Source: Tubiluchus corallicola (taxonomy: Eukaryota; Priapulida; Priapulimorpha; Priapulimorphida; Tubiluchidae). From it: a DNA stretch of 62,000 bases. Position numbers and translations under genes: made by a program. This document shows, one piece after another, positions 36,006-47,099 of the stretch; position 1 is the stretch's first letter; the number at the start of each line of letters is the position of its first letter. Below the pieces are notes generated by a model, which was not told the DNA's origin, made no database searches, and saw only the letters and a list, made by a program, of their open reading frames with translations. The stretch is from NCBI GenBank assembly GCA_030141605.1, contig JAQGDQ010000126.1, positions 1 through 62,000 of the forward strand. The letters run 5' to 3'.

Positions 36006-38311
36006 AAAAGCAATATTATTCAAATGTTATGAAGAGTGTAAAAGGTAATATGAAAAAAGCATGGTCGGTAATAATTCACTCATTAACAATGGCAAAAAAC
36101 GCAAAAATGTTCCCAATAAATTACTAATAAATAATACAGAATATAGTGAGGCAATCGATATTAGTGAAAAATTGAATGAATACTTTGCAAATATAGGACC
36201 ATTAGTGGCAATAAAAATTCCTGACTCAGTATGCACCTACAAAGACTTTTTAAAACAACCTAAACTAAATTCATTTTTAATAAACCCAGTTAAAGCAACA
36301 GAGGTGTCTTCACTGATCAGGCAACTTGACTTGAACAAGTCCAATGGTCCTGAAGATGTACCAATAACATACTAATGTTAGTGCTACACAAGTATTAAAC
36401 CCAGTCTTAACAACCCTATTTAATAAATCCACCACTAGCGGAATTTTTCCAGGTGTTTTGAAACTAGCCAAAATCGTACCAATTTATAAAGCAGATTCAC
36501 CATTCAATCTCAACAATTACAGGCCTATCTCCTTATTATTACACCTTTCGAAAATCTTTGAACAACTCATCTATAACAAGCTTGACAAATTCATTAGTAC
36601 TAATAATTTACTGTCAAAGTATCAATTTGCATTCAGAAAAAACATTCTACTTCTTTAGCAGTTTCCGAGCTTGTAGATAATTTACTCGAACAGTTATACA
36701 GTTACAGTTAGAAAAGCTATAACGTGTTGTATATTCCTAGATCTATTCAAAACCTTTGATACTGTTCAACATACTATTTTACAAAACAAACTCGAACATT
36801 ATGGAATAAGAGGATTAGCATATTCCTTTTTTGTTTCATATCTTACTAACAGAAAACTGTTCACAGCAGTAAATGACATACACTCAAAATTCCTACCTAT
36901 AACTTGCGGCATACCCCAGGATCCACACTCGGACCACTGCTATTCCTACTCTACATCAATGACTTACCTAATTGTTCTAATTGTCAAAACATTTTGCAGA
37001 TGATACTAACCTTTTGGTCTCCAAGACTAACCTAACTGATTTGCAAGCAACCAGTTAATCATGAACTAAACATGGTAAACGTTTGAATGAATGCTAATAA
37101 ATTAACAGTCAATTACAAAAAATTAGTTTATGTTAATCAAGTGTAGACAAATAAAATCTAACATTCACACGCCATGTAAATTGTGTATAAAAATAAATAA
37201 CCAATGCTTAGACGAAGTTACTAGTATCAAATATTTGGGCCTTATTATTGATAATAAACTCTCATGGTCTGCACATATCTAACACGTAATTTACAAAACC
37301 GGCAAACTAATAGTTATTATGTATATGAAAACTTAGACATTTTTTAGACTTAAGCACACTTACATTAATACATTATGCACTAATTTATCCTTACTTCCAA
37401 TATAGTATCTTGGCTTGGGGGTGGCACCTCTCAGACATTACTACAGCCTTTGATTACCAAAAAAAAAAAAATAGTTAAGATAATTACGTTTGCTAAATTT
37501 ACAGATCATGCTACTGCTTCAGTTTACTCAATTTGTCTGACGTATATAATTTAGAACTTGCTAAACTCATGTATAAATTTGAACAACAAATACTGCCTGA
37601 CCTGTATGCATATTATTTTATCCCTGTTTCTAATATTCATACACATTATACTAGGTCTGCTGCAAATAATTTTTATTACGTTAAACGTATTAATACTTCA
37701 CTGGGTCAAAAATCACTAAAACACCAAGGTGTAAAACTGTGGAACCTGTTACCGTCTTACACCACAAACTCTGGTACCTTCAGAATATTAGCCAAAAGAT
37801 ATAAAGGAGAATATGTCATCTTATGTCATTAATTAAATGTTAATCAAACCAGTTTTATTTTGGCTTGTTTCATTTCATTTCGTAGATTTTGTTATGCTTT
37901 CTTTATTAACCAGGTTTGTCGTTGTATGCGTGCCTAACGTTCTTCATTTTTAAAATAGTCTTGACTCTTGAGTTACTTTCAGTTGTTTTGAATTTCTTCA
38001 CTTGACAGGTTTTAATTTTGTTACGCTAAAATGAACTTCATTGAAGGAATCTCTAAAATTAATAGTGTTATAAATGAACTTTAATCCAGCTATGAACAAA
38101 AGGTATTAAATCTGTAAATAGGGGTGGCTGACCTAATTGACCGTATGGTCTTTCGCCACTCTTTCTCCATACAATTAAGCTTTCTTTCCAACACTAAGTA
38201 GGCTACTAACAAATATCTATTAGTTTGTAAATTGTCAAAAGTATCACTAGGTTAATCATGTACTGCAAAACTGAAAGGAAATAAATAAACAATCTTAATC
38301 TTAATCTTAAG
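36006..38311 (+). pseudogene. CR1/Jockey-type LINE: RT and 3' end
   Basis: The RT N-terminal part is open at 36,061-36,375 (ISEKLNEYFANIG, LDLNKSNGPEDVP). After a frameshift comes LKLAKIVPIYKADSPFNLNN with YRPISLLLHLSKIFEQLIYN (36,460-36,575). Palm motifs continue (FLDLFKTFDTVQHTIL, GIPQDPHS-type), but the catalytic ADD box is damaged (QMILTF near 36,995). The C-terminal tail is open at 37,533-37,832 with ITFAKFTDHATAS before it and SLKHQGVKLWNLLPSY inside it. The 3' UTR has GGTCTTTCGCCACTC at about 38,147, resembling the 3' UTR of the element at 52,080-56,510. It ends with three TCTTAA units at 38,291-38,311. The copy is 5' truncated at about 36,010. Confidence 0.85.
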
Positions 38312-38615
38312 AGCATAGCGATTCGCTGACGAAATAAATACTGTCAACAGGAGTATTGCTACCTGGCATGACTGACGAGGCAGACTCTACCGGATTTACC
38401 CAGGTTTAGTAGCTCGCGAATGGTTATTGTTCTTGGAACAAAAGTCACTTGATCACGAAAACGAGGTTGCTCTGCACGTCCAGCGGCTGTATACAAAGCA
38501 CATTTGATTTTCCAGCTTTTGATATGAAACTTGTTTCCAAATAACTTCTGAGTCCTTTTGTTTATCCCCAATCTAATGCAATAGTCGTACAGTTTACGTT
38601 TTCACGTTCACATCA
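38312..38615. other. Unassigned segment with a 70-codon minus-strand open frame
   Basis: The minus strand is open from 38,571 to 38,359 (MGINKRTQKLFGNKF..., basic, with AGRAEQPRFRDQV). It resembles degenerate mobile-element coding DNA more than a host exon, but I recognise no family. Confidence 0.3.
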
Positions 38616-38845
<230 letters not shown>

Positions 38846-38950
38846 TCTCGGTAGGATATCCTGGAAAGTGCTGGTAGCTCAGTTTTGGATTTTGTAAATG
38901 TTTGTTTGGTGTAAGAATGCGGTGTCCAATGTAACATATGTATAAATGTT

Positions 38951-38977
38951 AATAAATAAAAAATAAATAAATAAATA
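38951..38977 (+). repeat. (AAAT)n short tandem repeat
   Basis: A short AAAT tract in AT-rich DNA, about 640 bp upstream of the GPCR coding sequence. Confidence 0.8.
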
Positions 38978-39566
38978 CCCCACAAAACGCAAATAGAATG
39001 GAAAATAGGACCGATGACAGTTGACCTTGACTCTTAAACCGACGACAGCAGTCTAACTCTATTTATACACCATTGTAATTTTGTGGTTTCCAAGAATCTA
39101 TAAATGATATTATTTTATTTATCCTGTACGGTTGTATATAAGCCTGTCTGAATTACTGTAATTCTTAACACAGCGTCTAGTCCGAATTCTTAAAAATTGT
39201 TTTAACGATAAATTTTTGCTAGTTTTTCAGTATTGTTACTGTGGTCTTTTCAGTAACGTTACTGTGGTCCTGAAGATGAATTAATTCTCAAAATACTGAC
39301 CAAAGATGGAGTTTGTTTAATAACATAATTCGTTGTTTGTGATTTTTGGTTGGGGAAAGCAATCTTAACCATTATCAAGTAAAATTTGTTTGTCACTCGA
39401 CCACAAATTCTAGTAATTAAAGGAATCTGTAGCAAAGCCATATTGTTTTATGCTAAACTTAGCTGGCTTAAGGAAAAGTTTTAGTTTTGCTTTTACCAGC
39501 GGTTAACATTGTTTTCATATTCTTCTAAATGCAGAATTTTACCTTCAAGCATTATTTTTGTTTCAG
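38978..39566. other. Upstream region of the GPCR gene
   Basis: No coding exon is recognised. TTTTTGTTTCAG at 39,555-39,566 is a good 3' splice acceptor directly before the presumed coding exon, so part of this stretch is probably intron. A promoter could not be located. Confidence 0.45.
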
Positions 39567-39617
39567 CTGTGGATGTTGTCACAAAATCTGTCATTCTTAT
39601 GAGAATTCCTCTGTTCA
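39567..39617 (+). promoter_or_regulatory. 5' leader with two uORFs and a splice acceptor
   Basis: After a candidate acceptor (…GTTTCAG, AG at 39,565-39,566) the leader contains ATG at 39,573. This opens a nine-codon uORF ending in TGA at 39,600-39,602. A second ATG at 39,599 overlaps that stop (ATGA) and runs in another frame for 22 codons across the main start. The main ATG has a weak context (T at -3, G at +4). The layout suggests translational damping or reinitiation control. Confidence 0.5.
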
Positions 39618-41036
39618 ATGGCCGACGATTATATCAACGATACAACAAGCAGTCAACCTTGGGGTGAGAATCTTCAGGATTACCTTGATATTTTTAACAT
39701 TAACTTAGCTACACTGAATGTCAGCAGCAGTGCAACTTTATTACTGCCAGGTGATCGTGTAGAACGCAAGTTTTATTTGACTTTTGGTGCACTTATGTGC
39801 ATTATTGGCTTCATGGGACTAATAGGAAATGGATTGTCGTTAACAATCTTGTGCCGACAGGAAATGCGATCTTCTATTAATCTCTACTTAAGTGCCCTAG
39901 GTGTCTATGATATCCTTCTTATACTGACAGCAATTTTCGCGTTTGGTATTCATGCTATTTCGGCGTATACCGGTTGGATAAGCTGGTACATGGCGTCTTT
40001 CCCTTATATGATTCGCTACGTATACCCTTTGGCTTTGTTTTCTCATAGTGCTTCGGTGTGGGTTACAGTGCTCGTGACAGTGGAACGATACATTGCTGTT
40101 TGTCACCCCCTAAGAGCCAGGTACTGGTGTACGACGTACCGCGCTAAAATTGTGATCGCCATTGTGTCATTGCTAGCTTTCGTTTATAATCTTCCCAGAT
40201 TTTGGGAAACGGCAATAATTAAAACTGTAGACCCTGTCACCAACGAAACGTACGTCGAGCATGGACCCTCAGCGTTTAGAAAAAATCAGCTGTATATAGA
40301 AATATATTACGTGTGGTTGTATCTTCCATTTATAAATGTCATACCGTTTTTGGCTTTAGCCACACTGAACAGTATGATACTATATACCGTGAAGAAAGCG
40401 CGTCATCGACGCAGTCACATGAGTTTGCGGGAAGAGAAAGAGGTAAACACAGCAATGATGCTGGTATGCATAGTAGCCATCTTTTTTGCCTGTAATATCC
40501 TTACCGTAATTTTAAACATTATTGAGCATACAGAGTTCAGGAACACAGAAAATTCGCTAACTCAGCATACTCTAGTCAACTCCACTTTAGTCAGCCAGTT
40601 AAATAACTCAAAAATTAATAATCAGAATGTTACAAATGAAAATCCTGCTTCAAAAATTTCCATAAAAGTTGTATTTGTTAGTAATTTGCTAGTGTCATTT
40701 AATTCTTCTATTAACTTTTTTATCTACTGTTATTTTGGGAAAAGATTTCGGCAGTTATTTTTGAAAATATTTTGTCGCAAAACTCAACAAGTAGTGCTTT
40801 CTCGCGTGTACACGTTACAGAAACCAATAATTTACGACAGTTGCACCCATGGTGAGCATAGCGCAAACAGCGTGAACTGCCAATCCTCATTAAGATACAT
40901 GAGATCTAACAATCACTCAAATGAAGCTGATAGCATTGAAATGAAACAGACTGCAAGACAATTTGACATTTCTCTGGAAGAGGAAATAGTTATAAACTGC
41001 AAGCAAAAACCTGTTGTGACTTCCGCCATTAACTGA
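39618..41036 (+). CDS. FMRFamide-receptor-like class A GPCR, 472 aa
   Basis: A seven-transmembrane neuropeptide receptor at the plasma membrane, probably signalling through G proteins. Helices lie at about residues 52-79 (with GN at 70-71), 87-112 (D98), 131-160 (ERY at 156-158, then IAVCHPLRAR), 176-196, 225-257 (P243), 275-303 and 350-372 (NSSINFFIYC). Helix 8 follows (FGKRFRQLFLKIFC) with Cys386 as a possible palmitoylation site. N-glycosylation sequons are at N7 and N34, with three more (N321, N329, N337) in an unusually long third extracellular loop (about 304-348). The ERYIAVCHPL and NSxxNFxIYC signatures place it with FMRFamide-type receptors; the ligand is inferred, not proven. There is no Cys near the top of helix 3 or in loop 2, so the usual disulfide is absent. 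Helix 6 has CNILT in place of CWxP. The CDS is uninterrupted. The nearest in-frame upstream stop is TGA at 39,600, which makes ATG 39,618 the first available start. Confidence 0.93.
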   Translation: MADDYINDTTSSQPWGENLQDYLDIFNINLATLNVSSSATLLLPGDRVERKFYLTFGALMCIIGFMGLIGNGLSLTILCRQEMRSSINLYLSALGVYDILLILTAIFAFGIHAISAYTGWISWYMASFPYMIRYVYPLALFSHSASVWVTVLVTVERYIAVCHPLRARYWCTTYRAKIVIAIVSLLAFVYNLPRFWETAIIKTVDPVTNETYVEHGPSAFRKNQLYIEIYYVWLYLPFINVIPFLALATLNSMILYTVKKARHRRSHMSLREEKEVNTAMMLVCIVAIFFACNILTVILNIIEHTEFRNTENSLTQHTLVNSTLVSQLNNSKINNQNVTNENPASKISIKVVFVSNLLVSFNSSINFFIYCYFGKRFRQLFLKIFCRKTQQVVLSRVYTLQKPIIYDSCTHGEHSANSVNCQSSLRYMRSNNHSNEADSIEMKQTARQFDISLEEEIVINCKQKPVVTSAIN

Positions 41037-41460
41037 TGTGCAATAGAAAGCCCAAACAATACGTAGTGTTTAATACGCAATTATATACAAGGAACTAGTG
41101 GATATCTTTTTGAACTGTGTGGATCTAGTCGTTTTGAATCTATGCCTATAAAGGTGTTTTATATTGCGAAACCGAAATTGCTTTAAATATTTGTTGCCAA
41201 CGTTCTCCTTCTCTCTTCTCTTCTATCCTTTTTCCCCTCTTCTCTCTTCTCTGACAGACAGAACCGGACAATGACCCTAGGCTCATGAAATTAAGTCCCC
41301 TCAGACGAAACCTCCCTCTAATTCGCCAGCACCTGTCTTGAATATTTTTACTCGTGATATATTTTAGCGACATTTACATAGCTTGAAGTAAACTGCTTGC
41401 AAATTCTTTAAGTAAATTAGAATAACTGTCTTTTATTTGTCAATAAAAATATACTTTAAG
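41037..41460 (+). terminator. GPCR 3' UTR with polyadenylation signal
   Basis: AATAAA occurs at 41,442-41,447, about 405 bp after the stop codon, in AT-rich sequence. A pyrimidine-rich stretch (CTTCTC repeats, 41,205-41,260) lies within the presumed UTR. The cleavage site is not determined. Confidence 0.5.
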
Positions 41461-41587
41461 AAATACCACTATTTTACTATTTATTGCAAACAAAATTAAC
41501 ACAAGTAAAACAAATGCACATTTTTAAAATTAGTAGCATTTAGTAGATAATAATGATAATAAATTATGAATGGGTTAGCAAAAAATA

Positions 41588-41660
41588 AGCAATATTTACA
41601 TCTATATAGTTATATAGATGTAAAAATGTCTATATAGTTATATAGATGTAAATATTGCTT
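41588..41660. repeat. Perfect-armed palindrome (cruciform-capable)
   Basis: AGCAATATTTACATCTATAT on the left is matched by its exact reverse complement on the right, with a short centre made of a duplicated TATATAGTTATATAGATGTA segment. Confidence 0.85.
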
Positions 41661-41694
41661 ACTATTTTGCACACCAGGCCTACATAAATGGCAT

Positions 41695-41828
41695 GATTGC
41701 AAAAATACGACATTTTATAAATACTTGCAAAAATACGACATTTTATAAATACTGATGCCATAAAAATGATACGTATATATGATATACGCATGCACGCAAA
41801 ACCACCCACACATGCACGAACGCGCGTG

Positions 41829-41862
<34 letters not shown>

Positions 41863-41975
41863 CACGCACTCACGCACGCGCGCGCGCGCGCACACACACA
41901 CACACACATATACACATATATCATTTTCAGGGCATCAGTACTTATAAAATGTCGTATTTTTGCAATTATGGCAAT
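41695..41975. repeat. Inverted repeat flanking a CA/CG microsatellite
   Basis: GCAAAAATACGACATTTTAT occurs twice in tandem on the left (41,698 and 41,727 regions). It occurs once, reversed, on the right (41,940-41,972), with matching CATCAGT flanks. Between the arms lies a CACA/CGCG microsatellite at 41,819-41,920. The right arm is the minus-strand LINE RT end ([12 protein letters not shown]), so the left arms look like duplicated and inverted pieces of that LINE. Confidence 0.8.
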
Positions 41976-42850
41976 TATTTTACTAATTTTATTTACTGTA
42001 TGTTGCACATGTGTTTTCCATAATAATTTGTTATCTAATAAACACACCTAAATATTTTAGTTCACTTGTAGCTTCAATACATCTATTGCTCATTTTCAAA
42101 TTTAGTATAGCACTACCACTGAATCTGGTAATGCTGATTATACTGACGTCATACAAGGTCATTTGTCAATGTTAATCGATAACGTTTGGAATAGTTTGTA
42201 ATTCTTGTTGGTCTAGCTATTAAAGGTAAAATGGCGTTGTATATAACATAAATCAAACAAACTGCAATATTTTCTTTTTCTATGTGAGCTTTTTTCTACA
42301 CATTGCAAAAGATTTAAGTTTATGTCACCAGTAATGTAACATGTTTTGTTAGTTCTATTAATTTTTGATAATATAATCTCTTTTTCTGAGTGAAAATGTC
42401 CGGCAGAAATATTATGGTGTCTGTAAATTAAGCCAAATGTTATGATTTTGTTCTTACGAGGAATTTCAATGTCCAGCCACAAGTCTTCCACTTGTATAAT
42501 GGACTACTAATAAGTTACAGTGCCATCATTACCTGGTATGGGCATTCCATTGTTAGTATAAGTAATTTTATATTTGTCTAAAAGTGCACACTGAATTACC
42601 TGCTTTAATGTAAATGGTAACCCCGCCTGCACAGGTGTTCCACACTTTCCAAGTTACACATAAAGGGAAAATTATTATCATTAAGCTGTGTTTCATTCAC
42701 GGCAGTTAAATCATGGGATGCGGAAAAAGCGGAAAAATGCATCACCACTTCAGTCATATTACAATATCGTTTAAGAAGACTAAATTGAAATGAATAATTA
42801 AAAGTTCATTATTGTAAGGTATGCATTGTCACTTGTAGGTAGCAGCATTG
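41910..42850 (-). pseudogene. CR1/Jockey-type LINE, internally deleted
   Basis: Minus strand. From about 42,800 the endonuclease region reads AVNETQLNDNNFPFMCN (ETQL-type active-site motif) and RRGYHLH/GGVTIYIK in adjacent frames. Then comes an open stretch (42,491-42,213) with MEDLWLDIEIPRKNKIITFG, LIYRHHN and CYITGDINLNLLQ, the endonuclease core with catalytic D and N. The sequence then jumps directly to the RT C-terminal end, FIDNKLLWKTHVQHTVNKIS (42,060-41,990), so nearly the whole RT is missing. It ends at the CA microsatellite. Confidence 0.8.
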
Positions 42851-42874
42851 TTGTAGGATGGCGTCAGTTAATAG

Positions 42875-42875
<1 letters not shown>

Positions 42876-42928
<53 letters not shown>

Positions 42929-42949
42929 GTGTGTGTGTATGCGCGCGTG
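42876..42949 (+). repeat. (TG)n microsatellite
   Basis: About 35 TG units with a single CG interruption, followed by a short GCGCGC run. Confidence 0.98.
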
Positions 42950-44574
42950 AAACATTAACATGACATTTTTAAACGAAATAAATGGCTTTGAGGATTTTCT
43001 GAATTACCAGCTGCAGTAAGCGCTTTAGGAGGAACACCTGTGACCATGCCGCCACATTTCTTCTACCTGGTTTTTATTTTGATTACTTTTGCTTCTGATA
43101 TTGCTTGGAAATACTTGACAGTAAAAATAATAAAAAAGGCAATTGCTGGCCGAGAATCATGCAAGGATTGCATTAGTGAGCTCAGGTGGGTTTTCAACCG
43201 CACAATCAGATAGCGACTGAAAGCAAAATGTTAACGGTGTTGCCTGATAACGGTATAACACGTATTGCATGCTAACTCAATCATTAAAAACCTCATCGGG
43301 TCCACTAGAGATTGTTAACATCGTATATTGCACTGTAGACGAAAAGCCATGTTTTTCACCCTCCCTGTCGTGAAGTTTGGGCTTCACGATTCGCCCGCCA
43401 TAAAGAAGCCATTGTGAATTAATTTACGTGAAACTGTAGGAACTGGTTCGAGGAGTTAACCTAGTTAAAAGAAGTGAGAGTTGTTGAGTTGATATGAAAC
43501 AGAAAACATGTATATTGCGCTCTCGTAAAAAGAATAAATTTAGCGTTATGGCGGAAGGAAAAATTCTCGTTTTCGTTTTACTGTCGTCACAAAAGTCACC
43601 ACGACACTCCCTATAGTTAGTCAGTAGTTTTTTGATATCTACATAAGTACTGTCGTTGAATAGTAACAGAGCAAACATTTCAATATTGTAAACTTATTAA
43701 TCTGTTCATACTTATGTAAGCGTCCTGCGTAGTCTGCTTGCCTGTTTGCATGTCTTGTGATCATACGCCACTTGTAAAGTACGCAAGAGATGTACGCAAC
43801 AAGTTGATTTCTACGAGAGGGAGCTAATACCGACAGTTAAGTATTTTGTGTGCAATTTCCGGGAAAAAATCGAATATGTTTGTACAAGCCCACAATAAAC
43901 TAAATATGAAAAAGTTGGACTACAGCCTGTATTTGGATCTGTTTACAAGTCAGACCCATTAGGCCACTAAGCCATTGTCTGACCTAAAACATGTAACATA
44001 GCTAATATGTTTCACAAACGGTTGCAGCCATCTTGAAATTCTAAACAAGGTGATATCGTAGGTGTTACTAAGCATCACATGCGGAATTCCTCGACCTTTA
44101 AAACTTGTATTTAGACACCAAAATCATCTTTTCTGTTATAACAGTTAATATAAGGTCCTGATATGCTAGGGATAGTCATTTTTTGTCAGCCGTATAGAAA
44201 ATGGTGGCCATGTGGAGGATTTTCGATTGACCCCACATCCGCAATTAATCACCTTGATGCGTTATACTATTGTGCAAACTCATAACTTTGGAGGAATGCG
44301 CATTTTTCACCATTTTGCTGAACTATATGTCAGGACACGGTAGCTGTTGTTTTTTGCTTGTTGCCCGTTTTAGACTTTTTGCATCTTTTCTGGCGTCCAG
44401 CAGTTTTTTAAATTTAACAAGGTCTAATTGATAAAATAATTTGCGTTTTGTTTTTATAATAAATCTTTAGGTGAAACAGGTAATATAACTGCTTGATTGG
44501 AATAATTTTGTTTTGTGTTCAATAGAGCACTGAAAACTAGCTCAGTAGAGCTGTTTTGTTTTTCCATTAATTAT
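42950..44574. other. No gene recognised
   Basis: About 1.6 kb of mixed composition. The minus-strand open frame at 43,424-43,678 shows no family features. I see no repeat unit. Confidence 0.5.
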
Positions 44575-44715
44575 GTTATGTTTATAGTTAAACCAATGCA
44601 ACTTTATTAAAACTTTAACTTTACATTGTTAAAATCATGTTAAACGTTACGACAGACTACTGCTGTCATCATCAGTGGTAAATTTACAAATATACAACCA
44701 GTTTATATAGGGAAA
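44575..44715 (-). repeat. Penelope-type/hammerhead-like repeat, copy 2
   Basis: The reverse complement matches 27,765-27,912 over about 140 bp, including TATATAAACTGGTTGTAT, CTGATGATGACAGCAGTAG and TTTTAATAAAGTTGC. In this copy the core is CTGATGA, hairpin GACAG...CTGTC, then GTAAC in place of GAAAC, so any ribozyme would be mutated. Confidence 0.55.
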
Positions 44716-47099
44716 GTATATTATGCACTAATTATGCATTTACAAACACCAAATAGGTAGTGAGTAAGCAGACCTGAAGAGAAGAAATTGACACAGTAAC
44801 AAATAGCTAAGTGTTTGAAAATAAAGTTAAAGGAATTGAACTGCTTGTACATTAAGAGAAGGCTTATTAGGGTACACAGATAAACTTTCTTTCACTAATA
44901 AGTCCCAGTTATTTGAAACTCTGGTCACAATGCTGAAATTATTAAAATCAGCTTTGTGGCTAGAGGCTCAAATACGTCATTAATGCTGGATTGCGAAGAA
45001 TTTTTTAAATTTTTGCTAGTTCTAGACGAAATACCCAAATGTTCTCATATTCTTACTTTAAAGTGTCTAGATGTCTGCCATGGTAAGCAGCATTGCAGCT
45101 GCTGCACTGAAATCTATAAATAATACCAGGCCGTAAGAATGAGAGTATTTTGGCTTTAAATGGGAAGAAAGAGCCTAAATTATTATCAGATTTTAACGCA
45201 ATACGAGCTATACAGTTGTTTCACAATATGACAGATTTTGTTTTTGACTTGCAAAGACCGAGGCCCAATAAATTGTATGGGTAAATACACTATTTTTTGG
45301 AAACAGAAAGTAAGGAAAAAAAATCATCAAGATATTTTTGATGGTTAAGTCAGTTAACCATGTTGGAAACCTATTAGAACAGCCCTTCCTATAATTTTTG
45401 AAAAACATGGCAGTAAGGAGATGTATCTATAATTACTTACATCGAGCGGATATTATACGCGAGTTCGATTGTTAGTAATAATCAATTTAGTTATAATTCC
45501 GCCCTAGCAGAACAGAATTACTGTCTCTTTCTTACTGTTCCATGCATTCATTATTATGTTATTATGTTGAAGCGTAAACCGCTTTTTGTTCATTTATCCT
45601 GCGCAGAATTGTTACATCCAATTTTCATAGATTTTAAAATCTACGTTTGGTTTGCAAAGCGAGATTTTCAGCTTACTGAAGATTATGGGAAATGTTGTAA
45701 GTCTGCTGAATCCTAAATAAAGTCACACAAATGAGATAACCTACTCGGTACATAGCCCAAGTTATTACCTCTCGTTTACAACAGGTGTGGAAAGGATAAG
45801 TTAAGGACAGGTTATTTTGGACATTTTATGGTGGTATGCTTTGTGTTACGATAACTATCACAAAAGGAAAGCGTTTAAAATTAATGATCCTAATGAGAAA
45901 TTGGACATTAATAAAATTGTACTGTTACCCAGAGTTAACAACTACGCGAAAGGCAAAATTATTATTTTAATTAACAGAAATTACAAAATGGTTGGACATA
46001 TAATGATACAGCAGGAAAAATTATTGTAATTTCTTGATTGCCAATTATGATAATTGCCGAGACTAATCGATGAAGGCGCCTGAGGTGAGCTGAAGTGTTT
46101 TTTACTATCAAATGGTTAGGCCCAGTGGCTGCATACGTATTTTAGAAACGATGGACTGCCGTCTGCGATTTTAGCCTTATGCGATAATTTTTGCATAATT
46201 CTGAGTATAGTTGACCAATTCTGCTGCAAAAATGTGAAAATTAATACATGCCCAGAGAAATACAGTCCGAAAACTAATTTGATGATACGTGTAGTAGTAG
46301 CACCGACAGATATCTTTCCTTTAAACTTGAATTCAAGTCAATTCATTTCAGTTTATTTCAATTCGATAAATTTATTTGTCTCAGGCATAACGAAGTCACA
46401 CACCATAATCAATGACAGACGAGTCGGCGAGAGACTATGGGTATTCTAAGTAACCACTCCTATACGTACGGCTGTATCAGTTTTTAGGCTAAAACACAAT
46501 TTCTAAATGACGGCATAATTTAGCATTGAATGAGCACCTCTCACCTTTCGCAAAGCCTGGATCGGAACAGACTTGGGCGAGCGTGTACCACTTGCCGGCG
46601 TTACAAGTTGTTTAAATTCATACAGGCCTCTCCAAGGGCATCATTTGTAGCCATTTGCTTTTCGGCCTTGATTCACACAGTTTAGTAGCAGTATGTATTA
46701 CTCTCCTGACCAGTAATTTGGTTTCATTGACATATTGCTACATTGTAACTATAATTGATAATCTGAATATACCAATAGTTTATAAAATTGATGATTACAC
46801 TATAATAGTGCTTTAATACTTACCGTCTTAATTCGTAAAACAAATATTAACAAGTGCTCCTACTAGTATTATTGTCCTTTGATTATGCCCCAATATATGA
46901 TTAATATGGCATATACAAGTTCTAATAATATGATAACTTGATTTCAGTTTTTAGCCTGGTTCGAAATTTAGTATATTACATAATTTCGCTCATATTCAGT
47001 TTAAACGTTTGTTTTGTAGTTATTATGTACTCATCTTGACTCGCTGAAAACATGGCTGGCTGGCTTTACTTGCTAGTATATATATATTTACACTTTTAT
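44716..47099. other. No gene recognised
   Basis: About 2.4 kb, AT-rich. Short open frames at 45,208-45,408 (minus), 45,817-46,029 and 46,234-46,449 have no recognisable domain or splice context. Nothing else is visible. Confidence 0.5.

Noticed and set aside
39573-39617. An upstream start codon extending the GPCR
   Set aside because: ATG 39,573 is in frame but meets TGA at 39,600-39,602. ATG 39,599 is out of frame. The start at 39,618 stands.
41630-42051. Cys/Val- and His/Thr-rich open frames
   Set aside because: They come from the CA/CG microsatellite. Only the LINE RT end (KLLWKTHVQHTVNKIS) in one of them is meaningful, and it is reported as a LINE.
45817-46449. Two small plus-strand open frames as host genes
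   Set aside because: There are no recognisable domains, splice signals or start context. Their length is as expected by chance in AT-rich DNA with sparse stops.
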